Positions 45,322 through 53,863 of a stretch of 64,000 bases of DNA are shown piece by piece (the first letter of the stretch is position 1; every line of letters starts with the position of its first letter). A model generated the notes under the pieces. The model did not search any database and was not told where the DNA came from. It saw nothing but the letters and a program-made list of their open reading frames with translations. The translations under genes were made by a program, and so were the position numbers. The DNA lies in contig JAICSS010000001.1 of the NCBI GenBank assembly GCA_025936755.1, positions 1 through 64,000 on the forward strand, in the 5' to 3' direction. This DNA comes from Solirubrobacterales bacterium (GTDB lineage Bacteria > Actinomycetota > Thermoleophilia > Solirubrobacterales > 70-9).

Positions 45322-46122
45322 GTGCCTAGACTCGCCCTCGAGAGCATGCGCCGCCGTGTGGTCACCCCGATCCTGATCGCCTTCCTCGTCATCGGCGGGG
45401 CCGCGATCGCCAGCGCCGAGACGGTCCAGGATGACGGGATACGCGTCACCTTCAACGCCGACTTCACCCCTCACAGGCTCCCCCGGGACAAGCCGGCGCC
45501 GGTCTCGGTCAAGATCGAGGGGAAGGTGGCAACGGCCGACGGCGGTCACCCGCCGGCGCTGCGCCGGCTCGAAATCAAGCTCCACCGCAACGGGCGCCTC
45601 GACGCCGAGGGCCTGCCGACCTGCTCGGCTTCGAGCCTGCAGTCGACCAGCACCGCAACCGCGCTCGAACGCTGCCGCCGCGCCCTCGTCGGGCAGGGGA
45701 GCTTCCACGCCGTGGTCTCCCTGGGGCGGGAGATCCCGACCAGCGGGAAGATTCTCGCCTTCAACAGCCGCCGCGCCGGCAGACAGGCGCTGGTCCTCCA
45801 TCTCTTCGCCGGGACGCCGGTGCGTTTCACGCTCGTAGTGCCGCTGACGATCCAGCGGCTGCAGGAGGGCCAGTTCGGCACCCTCCTGCGGGCCAAGATC
45901 CCCAAGCTCGCGGGCGGCCTCGGCTCGGTCACCGAAATCGACCTGACCATCGGCCGGCGGTACTCCTTCCGCGGGGAGCGTCGGAGCTATGTCTCGGCTG
46001 CCTGCAGCGCCCCCAAGTCCCTTCCGGGCGGCGTCTTCGACTTCGCGCGGGCGAACTTCCGGTTCGAAGGCCACAAGGCGATCGACCCGCCGGCCCTGCT
46101 CCGCGGCTGCTCGGTCCGGTAG
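45322..46122 (+). CDS. Secreted protein of unknown function
   Basis: 266 residues from GTG 45322, or 258 from ATG 45346, which gives a tighter signal peptide (MRRRVVTPILIAFLVIGGAAIASAETV, cleavage likely after ASA). The mature part is beta-rich with three or four Cys (CSASS, ERCRRAL, AACSAP, RGCSVR), likely disulfides. Exported beta-rich repeats of this kind recur in Solirubrobacter-like genomes, but the function is unknown. It ends 4 bases before a convergent gene. Confidence 0.65.
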   Translation: MPRLALESMRRRVVTPILIAFLVIGGAAIASAETVQDDGIRVTFNADFTPHRLPRDKPAPVSVKIEGKVATADGGHPPALRRLEIKLHRNGRLDAEGLPTCSASSLQSTSTATALERCRRALVGQGSFHAVVSLGREIPTSGKILAFNSRRAGRQALVLHLFAGTPVRFTLVVPLTIQRLQEGQFGTLLRAKIPKLAGGLGSVTEIDLTIGRRYSFRGERRSYVSAACSAPKSLPGGVFDFARANFRFEGHKAIDPPALLRGCSVR

Positions 46123-46126
46123 GCGC

Positions 46127-46453
46127 CTAGAGCCCGAGCCCGCCGACGCCGCCCTCGTCCCACCCGAGGTGATGGGCGAGCTCGTGGCGCAGCGTCCGCT
46201 CGACCTGCCGCGCGAGCAGATCGCGGTCGTGGCCGAAGTCGCGCTCGAGGGTGTCGCGGTAGATCACGATCCGGTCCTCGTAGCGTTCCGCTGCGACGCC
46301 GTCGCCGAAGTACTCGCCGTAGGCGCGCCGCTCGGCGCCGAGGTCGGAGACGACAACCGCAACCCGCTCCAGCAGGCGCTGGAATTCCTCCGGAAGGGAG
46401 TCGATGGCGTCGGCCACCAGGGCTTCGAAGCTGTCCGGCTCGGTCTGCTTCAC
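46127..46453 (-). CDS. Minimal zincin-type metallopeptidase
   Basis: 108 residues. The C-terminal half has the zinc motif HELAHHLGWDE (HExxH plus a downstream Asp-Glu), as in the small zincin family found across actinobacteria. YGEYFGDGVAAERYEDRIVIYRDTLER is the other conserved part. The substrate is unknown. It is divergent from a lipoprotein gene by 41 bases. Confidence 0.85.
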   Translation of the reverse strand: MKQTEPDSFEALVADAIDSLPEEFQRLLERVAVVVSDLGAERRAYGEYFGDGVAAERYEDRIVIYRDTLERDFGHDRDLLARQVERTLRHELAHHLGWDEGGVGGLGL

Positions 46454-46494
46454 TGCCGCACCACGTTAACCAGCAACCGATCTGGAGCAAGCAC

Positions 46495-46857
46495 ATGAGC
46501 AAGAAGCTGCGCACCTTCTCCCCGCTCTTCGCCGTTCTCGCAGTCGCGGTGGGGGGAGTCGTCTGGTCCGGCTGTGGCAGCAGCAACGACGAAAGCAGCA
46601 CGATCCGCGAGAAGGCCGAAAGACAGGTCCAAGAAGGCACCAAGAAGGCCGAAGAAGCGGTCGACGAAGGCGTCGAAAAGACCAAGAAAGGCCTGAAGGA
46701 AGCCCGCGAAGAAGTCGAAGAGAGCGTCCACGGGAAGGCCAAGAAGAAATTCGAAAAGGCCCGGGAAGAAGCCGAAAAGGGCATCGAAGAAGGTCAGGCC
46801 AAGGCCGAAAAAGGCCTCGAAGAAGCGAAGGAACAGGCGGAAAGGTACTTGCCCTAA
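46495..46857 (+). CDS. Coiled-coil lipoprotein
   Basis: 120 residues. A signal segment (LFAVLAVAVGGVVWSGC) ends in a lipobox with C27, so the mature protein should be lipid anchored. The rest is one long Glu/Lys/Ala helix with repeated KAEKGLEEA-like units. Glu is mainly GAA, unlike surrounding genes. GGAG precedes the ATG. A structural or envelope-spacing role is possible; nothing more is visible. Confidence 0.7.
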   Translation: MSKKLRTFSPLFAVLAVAVGGVVWSGCGSSNDESSTIREKAERQVQEGTKKAEEAVDEGVEKTKKGLKEAREEVEESVHGKAKKKFEKAREEAEKGIEEGQAKAEKGLEEAKEQAERYLP

Positions 46858-48233
46858 GAAGCCTCTCGCGAATGGAGATCTTCGGTGGCCGCGATCGCGT
46901 CGCCGAGGATCTCCACCGAGCGTCGCAGCTGCTCGTCGGAGATCGTGAACGGCGGCGCCAGGCAGAGGACGTCGTCGAGCAGCCCGCGCGTGAGCAGACC
47001 CGCTTCGCGGGCCGCGGCGGCGGCGCGGCGGCCCCGCTCCGCCTCGACCGGCCAGCGCTGACGCGTCTCCCTGTCGCAAACCAGCTCGATCCCGACCATC
47101 AGCCCGGCCTGGCGGATCTCCCCCACTTCCCGGTGGTCCCGCAGCGGAGCGATCGACGCGGCGAGCGTGCCGGCGGCGCTCTGGACCCGCTCGAGCAACC
47201 CCTCGCTTTCGATCGCGTCGATGTTGGCGAGGGCGACGGCGCAGGCGACGGGGTGACCCGAGTGGGTGAAGCCGTGCATCAGGTAACCGGGGCGCCGGGC
47301 TGGATCTCGCAGCTCGTCCCAGAGCTCGTCGGCGACGACGACTCCCCCAAGGGGGACGTAGCCGCTGGTCACCCCCTTGGCGAAGGTGAGGAGGTCGGGT
47401 ACGACGCCGTCGTGATCGCAGCCGAACCAGGTGCCGGTGCGGCCGAAGCCGGTGATCACCTCGTCGGCGATCAGCAGCACCTCGTGGCGGTCGCAGATCT
47501 CCCGCAGCCGGGCCAGGTACCCCGGCGGCGGCACGATCACGCCGCCGGAGCCGAACACCGGCTCGACGATCACCGCAGCCACCCGCTCCGCACCCAGCTC
47601 TTCGACCTTCTCCTCCAGCGCCCTGCCCTGGCAGACCGGACAGCTCCCGGGGTCGCAGGGAACCCCGGCGGGACAGCGATAGGCGTAGGGAGCGGGCACC
47701 TCGAGCACGTCGGGCGCGGCGACCCCGAACTCGGTGTGGTACGGGCCCAGCCGCGTAGCGGTGGTGGTGACGCCGGCAAGGCCGTGGTAGCCGCGGTCAT
47801 GGGCCAGGATCACCGACTTGCCCGGCTTGCCCTGCCGCACCCAGTGCCGCCGCGCGAGCTTGATCGCGGTCTCGTTCGCCTCGCTGCCGCCGCTGGCGAA
47901 GAAGACGCCGCTCAATCCCGGCGGCGCCAGCCCGGCGATCCGCTCCGCCAGCTCGATCGCCGGCGGCGAGGAGACCCCGCCGAAGGTGGCGGCGTAGGGC
48001 AGGGTCTGCAACTGGGCGTGGGCGGCGCGGACGAGGTCCTCGCGACTGTGGCCGAGGTTGACCGTCCACAATCCGGCCAGGCCGTCGATCAGCCGCTGGC
48101 CGTCCTCGGCGACCAGTTCGCAACCCTCCCCGCGCACGATCACCAGCGGTCCGGTCTCAGACAGCCGGGAATGGTCGGTCAGCGGGTGGATCAGGTGACC
48201 CAGATCCCCTGCGAGATGATCTGGAGCGGACAA
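46854..48233 (-). CDS. Class III (omega) aminotransferase
   Basis: 459 residues, TTG start. PLP fold type I, ornithine/omega-amino-acid group. It has GLAGLWTVNLGH, the substrate region FFASGGSEANETAIKLAR, the PLP Asp in IADEVITGFGRTG and the Schiff-base Lys in LTFAKGVTSGYVPLGGV. A Cys-rich insertion (CPAGVPCDPGSCPVC) near residue 190 is typical of one putrescine/beta-alanine-type subgroup. Its promoter overlaps a palindrome at the end of the TetR gene, so that TetR probably controls it. With the mutase locus upstream, an amino-acid catabolic role is likely. Confidence 0.9.
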   Translation of the reverse strand: MSAPDHLAGDLGHLIHPLTDHSRLSETGPLVIVRGEGCELVAEDGQRLIDGLAGLWTVNLGHSREDLVRAAHAQLQTLPYAATFGGVSSPPAIELAERIAGLAPPGLSGVFFASGGSEANETAIKLARRHWVRQGKPGKSVILAHDRGYHGLAGVTTTATRLGPYHTEFGVAAPDVLEVPAPYAYRCPAGVPCDPGSCPVCQGRALEEKVEELGAERVAAVIVEPVFGSGGVIVPPPGYLARLREICDRHEVLLIADEVITGFGRTGTWFGCDHDGVVPDLLTFAKGVTSGYVPLGGVVVADELWDELRDPARRPGYLMHGFTHSGHPVACAVALANIDAIESEGLLERVQSAAGTLAASIAPLRDHREVGEIRQAGLMVGIELVCDRETRQRWPVEAERGRRAAAAAREAGLLTRGLLDDVLCLAPPFTISDEQLRRSVEILGDAIAATEDLHSREAS

Positions 48234-48243
48234 CAGGCCGCCT

Positions 48244-48272
48244 ACAGTATTAGAAATTAGACAGGCTGTCTA
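48244..48272 (-). promoter_or_regulatory. Promoter with overlapping palindromic operator for the aminotransferase
   Basis: TAGACAG-G-CTGTCTA (48258-48272) is a perfect 7-base dyad. Its outer half is also a -35-like TAGACA (48272-48267), 17 bases from TACTGT (48249-48244). The predicted start is a few bases before the TTG codon. The dyad overlaps the last codons of tetR, the arrangement expected if TetR blocks RNA polymerase here. Confidence 0.6.
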
Positions 48273-48932
48273 CGGCTCTTCGTCGGCGGCGCGCCGGCCG
48301 AGCGGGCTGCGGGGAGCGTCTCCAGGGGGCACCGAGCAGATCGAGTACCAGTGCAGGAGCGCAAGCTGGTGGGCTGCCCTTTCGATCTCCTCGGGGGTGG
48401 CCGAGACGTCGAAGCTGGAAAGGATCGACTCGATCATGTTGTAGGCGGCGCGGACGCCGAATTCGAGGTCGATGTCCTCCCTGATCAGGCCCGCCTCTTC
48501 GTCGGCGGCGTGGACCGCCATGATCCAGCCGAGCATCGCGTCGTCAGCGGCTTTGTTCGCCTCCTCCCAGCCGCTGCCGCGGAGGTTCCGGGCCACCGCG
48601 ACGATCGGGCGCAGGTCGGCGTTCTTCACCCGCCAGTCGAGCGCCTCCCGCACCATCTCCTGGATCAGCTCGAAGGAAGTCTGGCCGGAGCGGGCACTTT
48701 CCCGCAGTCGTTGCGCGATCCGGGCGTAGCCGGTCATGTAGTCGCTGATGATCGCGGCGAGGATGTCCTGCTTGTCGTCGAAGTTGTTATAGACAGTCGC
48801 CCGGGCCACCTGCGCCGACCTGGCGATGTCGCCCATCGACGTCTCCGAAAAGCCCCGCCGAGCGAACAGCTTGCGACTCGCCTCGACGATCTTCGTCCTC
48901 GCCCGCGGCTCGCCCCGGCGCGGCCGGGTCAA
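48270..48932 (-). CDS. TetR-family transcriptional regulator
   Basis: 220 residues, TTG start (LTRPRRGEPRARTKIVEASRKLF). The DNA-binding domain matches TetR: ARRGFSETSMGDIARSAQVARATVYNNFDDKQDILA at about 24-60. The ligand domain is not diagnostic. Its stop codon lies within a perfect dyad in front of the aminotransferase gene. I infer direct repression of that gene, and perhaps of the wider locus. Confidence 0.93.
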   Translation of the reverse strand: MTRPRRGEPRARTKIVEASRKLFARRGFSETSMGDIARSAQVARATVYNNFDDKQDILAAIISDYMTGYARIAQRLRESARSGQTSFELIQEMVREALDWRVKNADLRPIVAVARNLRGSGWEEANKAADDAMLGWIMAVHAADEEAGLIREDIDLEFGVRAAYNMIESILSSFDVSATPEEIERAAHQLALLHWYSICSVPPGDAPRSPLGRRAADEEP

Positions 48933-49008
48933 CTTTGCCCTCGCTCGAGACGATTGGTCAGCCGGTTCACACCAGCGAGACTATCCAATAGTTGTGACAC
49001 CACAGCAG

Positions 49009-49749
49009 CTAGCGCACCTCTTCGGGAAGCTCGTACCAGCGCTTGCGATCGCCGATCCGGGATCGCAGCTTCCAGCCGCGCGTCTTGGGGACGGTGTCCA
49101 GTTCCCCGCGCAACCGTTCCAGCCGGTCCGCCACCCGCCCGGCGGCCTCGAAGTCAGGTAGGCCGCGAGCGAACCGTGCGGTCCGCTCGGCGACCATTCC
49201 CAGGGTTCGCCACAACCCCCAGTCCGCCGCCGCCAGCGCGGCGATATAGGCAGAGTTGACCCCGCCCTCGTCCTCGCTGAGGTCATGGTCGGCGAAGATC
49301 GCGCAGAGGTCGAGGTAGTCCTTGTCGTTGGTTTCCACGACCTGCAGCTTCAACACGGTCAGGTCCGCGAGCGACAAGGTCCGCGGGACGAGCTCCAGCC
49401 GCCGGCGGAAATCGATTCGGTGACAGAGGTTCGCCTCGTCGACGAAGACGTCGACCTGTCGTCGATTCGCCTCGTCCCAGAAGAGCAGCCGCCGGTGTCC
49501 GTGCAGGGTGTTGAACTCCCGGTTCGGTTCGTAGCCCAGCGACTCCAGCAGGGCGATCGCGTCCCTGCCGGCGGAACCCCTGACGGCGAGATCGACGTCC
49601 GCGTAGCCTCGCCGCAGCGGCGGCCGCCGGCTGCTCGGACACTGGACGGCCACGGCGACCCCGCCCACGAGGCGGAGGGGAATGCCCTCCCGCGCGGCGC
49701 TCTCCGCGATCCGGCTTCCCTCCGCAACCGGGTCCTCGAGCGGCCCCAT
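49009..49749 (-). CDS. Nucleotidyltransferase-fold protein
   Basis: 246 residues. RLVGGVAVAVQC followed by RGYADVDLAVRGS gives the GG...D-x-D signature of minimal nucleotidyltransferases. A C-terminal helical region with KDYLDLCAIFADHDL resembles the AbiEii-like group often annotated by homology. No AbiEi-type antitoxin partner adjoins it. It lies 10 bases downstream of the permease, suggesting it belongs to the catabolic transcript. Function is unknown. Confidence 0.75.
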   Translation of the reverse strand: MGPLEDPVAEGSRIAESAAREGIPLRLVGGVAVAVQCPSSRRPPLRRGYADVDLAVRGSAGRDAIALLESLGYEPNREFNTLHGHRRLLFWDEANRRQVDVFVDEANLCHRIDFRRRLELVPRTLSLADLTVLKLQVVETNDKDYLDLCAIFADHDLSEDEGGVNSAYIAALAAADWGLWRTLGMVAERTARFARGLPDFEAAGRVADRLERLRGELDTVPKTRGWKLRSRIGDRKRWYELPEEVR

Positions 49750-49759
49750 CCCCGCGGGC

Positions 49760-51412
49760 CTACTCCGGGGGGATCTCCGCCGCCAGCTTGTCGACGTCGA
49801 CGCCCTGCCGGCGGCGGGCCGCCCTGGCCACGAAGAACGTTACGAGCGCAGCCACGAGCACGACGGCGCAGTCGCGGAAGAAGTGACCCTTGTCTTCGAT
49901 GCCCAGCGCCGGGTAGTGCATGTAAACGAAGAACAGGGCCGCCATCAGGATCACGCTGAGACCGCCGGCGAGGCTCACCACCGGCACCCCGAGGACCCTT
50001 TGGGTCGTTGCGGACGCACGCCAGACGTCCGGTTTGCGGTAGGGAAGGAGGACCGCCGCGAGCGAGAGGAGGACCATCGTCACCAGCTGCAGCAGAACCG
50101 CCTCGTAGAGGAATTTGTTGAAGCCTTCGGTGTTGCTGGTGGCCCAGTAGAGGACGGGAACGCTGAGGACCACCACCAGCGCGATCGCGTAGTTCGGGGC
50201 GTGGGTCCGCGGTGAGACCTGCGCGAAGCGGGCGGGGAGCAGGCCGTCGAGCGCCCAGGCGAAGAAGCTGCGCACGGCGATCGTGATGTTGGGGATCACC
50301 AGGAGCGGATAGGCCACCGCGAAGGTGATCAGGATCCACCAGGCGAAGAGGGTGCTGCCGCCGGCGATCGAGGTGAGGAAGGTGTAGTACGGAGGTGCGC
50401 CGGCGAAGGGGTAGGCTTCGGTCGCGCTGAGGCCGTTGACCGCGACGAAGAAGTCGTGGCCGAACTTCCAGAAGAAGACGACCCCCAGGATCACCGCGAT
50501 CGCGATGTGGACGAGGGTCGCCAGGCTCATGATCTTCACCTGGGTCACGTCTTTCGCGCGCCGCACCTCGCCCGAGATGTAGATCGAGAGCCAGCCGTAG
50601 ATCGAGAGCCCGGCGATCGCCGCCATCGCCGGCCAGGTCTGGTCGAGGCTGAAGGCCGGCGAGGGGTCGATCCCTTCCTTCTGGGCGGCGGAGATGATCC
50701 CGTTGTAGGAGTCCGGTTCGCCGGTGATCGAACCCGCGAACTGGTTGAAGCTGTTGACGAAGCCGTGGTGGCTCTTGAAGAGGAGGAAGACGAAGATCGT
50801 CCCCAGCCCGAGGATCATCACCCCCCAGAGGCCGTTCATGATCCGGGTCGTCCAGCGCCAGCCGCCGGCGAGAAGAGCCGCGGAGAAGAGGATCACGCCG
50901 GTCCCGATCCCGAACTGCCACCATTTCCCGGTCGCCAGGTCTTCGCCGGCGGTGATCAGCGATTCGTGGCCGCCGATCAGCCCCACTGCGGTGAGCGACG
51001 GCGCCAGGGCGATGGTGACGAACGACTGGGCGACGAAGGCGAGGACGAGGATCACCCCGGCGACCCAGAAGAAGGAGGAGATGACGCCCAGCACCGGATG
51101 GGTGACCCGGCTGACGAGTACGTAGTCGCCGCCGCTGCGCGGGATCGCCGAGGTGAAGAGCCCGTAACAGAGGCAGAGCACGATGGCCAGCGCGAACGCC
51201 ATCGCGAACCCGACCCAGATCGACCCTCCCGGGAAATAGGCGAGCGGGAGGATGAAGGCGGCGGTGGCGATGAGGATCGCCGTCGGCTGCGCCGCCATGT
51301 TGAAGACGAAGGTCGAGAACGGTGAGACTTCCCGGACCAGACCCGTAGCTCTTCGCGCATAGGCGCCCGGTGAGCTCGCCGGCACCGCAGGACCCTCCCC
51401 CAACTCAGCCAT
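49760..51412 (-). CDS. APC-superfamily amino-acid permease
   Basis: 550 residues with about 12 membrane helices. It opens with GLVREVSPFSTFVFNMAAQP and IPRSGGDYVLVSRVTHPVLG, which are typical of APC transporters including the Gly-rich helix 1 and the SGG-D-Y region of helix 2-3. SIYGWLSIYISGEVRRA is the conserved segment of helix 6. Substrate unknown. The downstream catabolic genes suggest an amino acid or amine. Confidence 0.9.
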   Translation of the reverse strand: MAELGEGPAVPASSPGAYARRATGLVREVSPFSTFVFNMAAQPTAILIATAAFILPLAYFPGGSIWVGFAMAFALAIVLCLCYGLFTSAIPRSGGDYVLVSRVTHPVLGVISSFFWVAGVILVLAFVAQSFVTIALAPSLTAVGLIGGHESLITAGEDLATGKWWQFGIGTGVILFSAALLAGGWRWTTRIMNGLWGVMILGLGTIFVFLLFKSHHGFVNSFNQFAGSITGEPDSYNGIISAAQKEGIDPSPAFSLDQTWPAMAAIAGLSIYGWLSIYISGEVRRAKDVTQVKIMSLATLVHIAIAVILGVVFFWKFGHDFFVAVNGLSATEAYPFAGAPPYYTFLTSIAGGSTLFAWWILITFAVAYPLLVIPNITIAVRSFFAWALDGLLPARFAQVSPRTHAPNYAIALVVVLSVPVLYWATSNTEGFNKFLYEAVLLQLVTMVLLSLAAVLLPYRKPDVWRASATTQRVLGVPVVSLAGGLSVILMAALFFVYMHYPALGIEDKGHFFRDCAVVLVAALVTFFVARAARRRQGVDVDKLAAEIPPE

Positions 51413-51442
51413 TCCTCTCCCCTTTTCTCCCCTTGAGTCGTT

Positions 51443-52414
51443 TCATCCCGAGACCAGGTAGTGATTCACCACACGGTCAGGTTCCAGATGCACGAGGCAA
51501 CCATCCAGGTGACCGCTACCGTAATCGGAACCGGGGTTGATTGCCACCGTTCGGCCGATTTTCGTCACACCCTTGCTCTCGTGGATGTGACCGTGCAGGC
51601 TCAACAAAGGTTCCGTCTCCTCGATGATCTGCCGCACCGCGCGACTGCCGGTCGGGATCTCGTGCGGCCGCCCTCCCTTCATCACGTAGCGAAGCTCCTC
51701 GTCGACCTCGTAGGCGGTGTCGAGGCTGCTCTCGTAGGGCGGCACGTGGATGTTGAAGATCGCCCGCTCCGGCGCCTCGAGCTGGTCGACGAGCCGCTTC
51801 AGGCGCACGTAGATCTCCTCCTCGTCGAGCTCCCGGGGCGTCGCCCACGGAGTCCGGTTCGAGTAGCCGAAGGAGACGAGCTCGTGCGGGCCGAGCCGCT
51901 CCACCCGCTCGTCGCAGGGGACGACGCTCCTGCCCGAAGCGAGGACCTCGTCGATCGACCAGGGGTCGTCGTTGCCGGGGATGACGTAGGCGCGGGTGTC
52001 GGTGGCGCCGAGCCGTTCGTCGGCGAACCCGATCCAGAGGCGCAGCTCCTCGAGCAGCGCCTCCTCGAAGGCCTTCTCCCGCCGCGAAGAGTCTTCCGCC
52101 AGCGCCCGGGCCTCGTCGGGGTCGACGATCAGCGGGTACATCCCGTTGGTCGAGATCGACCTCTGCATCTCGTCCAGCTCCTCCGCCGTGCGGGCGACCC
52201 GCTGCTCGCCGATCACCCGAGCCGCATAGGAGCCGTCGCCCTCGCGGACGATCGGGACCAGGGCCTTGCCGGTCAGGTCGCCGCCCATCACCAGGGCGTC
52301 GGCGGGGTAGTGGGCGGCGGCGTTGACGAACTTCTTCCAGCAGACGCGGGAGCCGTGCACGTCCCCCGCGTAGAAGAGACGCGTGATCGGCTGCTTCTGA
52401 CGGCGTTTGAACAT
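51443..52414 (-). CDS. Metallophosphoesterase
   Basis: 323 residues of the calcineurin-like fold: YAGDVHGSRVCWKKF (GDxHG), MGGDLTG (GDxxG), VIPGNDDPW (GNxD), NIHVPP and LLSLHGHIHESKG (GHxH). A 100-residue insertion between the second and third motifs is rich in charged residues. Relatives include phosphodiesterases and protein phosphatases. It lies between the permease and the GlmL gene in the locus. Confidence 0.9.
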   Translation of the reverse strand: MFKRRQKQPITRLFYAGDVHGSRVCWKKFVNAAAHYPADALVMGGDLTGKALVPIVREGDGSYAARVIGEQRVARTAEELDEMQRSISTNGMYPLIVDPDEARALAEDSSRREKAFEEALLEELRLWIGFADERLGATDTRAYVIPGNDDPWSIDEVLASGRSVVPCDERVERLGPHELVSFGYSNRTPWATPRELDEEEIYVRLKRLVDQLEAPERAIFNIHVPPYESSLDTAYEVDEELRYVMKGGRPHEIPTGSRAVRQIIEETEPLLSLHGHIHESKGVTKIGRTVAINPGSDYGSGHLDGCLVHLEPDRVVNHYLVSG

Positions 52415-52487
52415 CGCTCCCTCTGCTCCCTCTCCGGGGATGATGCGGGATCGGCCTGACGGTCAGCGGCCCTGAGCCTATCTCCTA

Positions 52488-53861
52488 TTAGTCATGGTGT
52501 CCAGTTGAGGGCAGGTCGAGCTCGCCTTCCAGCAGACGCCGGGCGGCGGCGCGGTCCTCCGTGGCCAGGAGCCCGGCTGCCGCCAGAACGTAGTTCCGGT
52601 CGACCCGGATCGCCGGTTCCGCCGGGGCGAGAGAGCGCGGCGGCCGACGTTCCAGCACCCGCCGCAGGATCTCCTCGCCATCTTCGCGGTGGGCGAACAC
52701 ACCCCCGGTACCCAAGATCAACCCCACCTCCCGCAGGTCGGGACCGTCGCGGACCAGCGTCGGCGGGCCCTTCTCCCCCCGCGCCAGCAGCATCGTCCCG
52801 CAGTGACGGCGCAGGGCGTGGGCCCCGCAGCCGACCGCGAGCAGAGCCTCCAGCTCTTCGTCCCGCTCGTCCCCTGGCAGCCACTTGGGACTCTTCTTTC
52901 TTATCGAGACACCTTGTCGAATCGCGGCCTCCTCCGCGCCGGCCTCAGCTTCGATCCAGCGCCGGTCGGCCGCCCAGGCCCCCTCCGCGCCGGCGCGCAG
53001 GCCGAGATCCCCCTCGACCGTGCGCAGGGCCAGCGGCGGCGGCAGCAGCGGGTCCTCGATGCCGGGAGCCGCGACCTCGGCGCTGCGGCTGGAATGGACG
53101 TCGGTGGTGGCGCCGCCGACGTCGACCACGACCACGTCGTCCAGCAGCCGGGTCGCTTCGAAAACCGCCTCCGGAGTCGGCAGCTTCACCATCCGCTCGA
53201 ACTCGGGGCTGGCGCTGAGGCCCTTGCCGCCGATCACGTGGTCGAGGAAGACGCGCAAAATCGCCTCCCGCGCCGATTCGACCTCCAGGCGACCCAGCTC
53301 CGGCATCACGTTGCCGGCGACGACGGCCTCGGTGCCGGCGGCCCGCAGCGTCGCCGCCGCCTCCTCGGCTACCTCGGCGTTGCAGGCGACCACCGCGTAG
53401 CCGCCGGCGCCGCGCTCGCCGAGGCGACGGGCGTTCTCCAGCACCAGCTCCGCCTGGCCCCCGTCGGTGCCGCCGGCGAAGAGGACGATCTCCGGGCGCG
53501 CCGCCCGCAGCTGGTCCAGCTCCTCCTCCCCGAGCCTGCCCGAGAGGACCGCCTCGACCCGGGCGCCGGCGTTGAGGGCGGCCTGCCGCGCCGCCGCCGC
53601 GGTGAGGTCGGCGACCAGCCCCACCGCCGCCACCCTGAGGCCGCCGCCGGCGCTCGAGACCGCGAGCCGATGGTCGATCGCGGATGCGCCCGCGCCGGCG
53701 GACGACAGCGCCGCGCCAAGAGCATCCCCGTAGCCCTCCATCAGGTCGGTGTCGATGCTGGTCGGGGCCTCTCCCCCGCCCGCCAGCCGCCCTTCCTCGG
53801 GTTCGACCAGCCTGACCTTGGTGTAGGTGCTGCCGAAGTCTGCGAGCGCGACGAGGCCCAC
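52488..53861 (-). CDS. glmL: GlmL/MutL-type accessory protein of a cobalamin-dependent mutase
   Basis: 457 residues, GTG start. ASKHA-type ATPase related to the glutamate-mutase L protein: LADFGSTYTKVRLVE at the N-terminus (phosphate 1), LFAGGTDGGQAELVLENAR, VVDVGGATTDVHS (phosphate 2) and LGTGGVFAH. GlmL proteins accompany B12 mutases and are thought to reactivate or load the cofactor. It starts 2 bases after the mutase stop, so the pairing is clear. Confidence 0.9.
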   Translation of the reverse strand: MGLVALADFGSTYTKVRLVEPEEGRLAGGGEAPTSIDTDLMEGYGDALGAALSSAGAGASAIDHRLAVSSAGGGLRVAAVGLVADLTAAAARQAALNAGARVEAVLSGRLGEEELDQLRAARPEIVLFAGGTDGGQAELVLENARRLGERGAGGYAVVACNAEVAEEAAATLRAAGTEAVVAGNVMPELGRLEVESAREAILRVFLDHVIGGKGLSASPEFERMVKLPTPEAVFEATRLLDDVVVVDVGGATTDVHSSRSAEVAAPGIEDPLLPPPLALRTVEGDLGLRAGAEGAWAADRRWIEAEAGAEEAAIRQGVSIRKKSPKWLPGDERDEELEALLAVGCGAHALRRHCGTMLLARGEKGPPTLVRDGPDLREVGLILGTGGVFAHREDGEEILRRVLERRPPRSLAPAEPAIRVDRNYVLAAAGLLATEDRAAARRLLEGELDLPSTGHHD

Positions 53862-53863
53862 CG

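Noticed and set aside
49009-49749. AbiE-type toxin-antitoxin system
   Set aside because: The similarity is limited to the nucleotidyltransferase core, no AbiEi-like transcription factor adjoins it, and the gene is embedded in a catabolic series.
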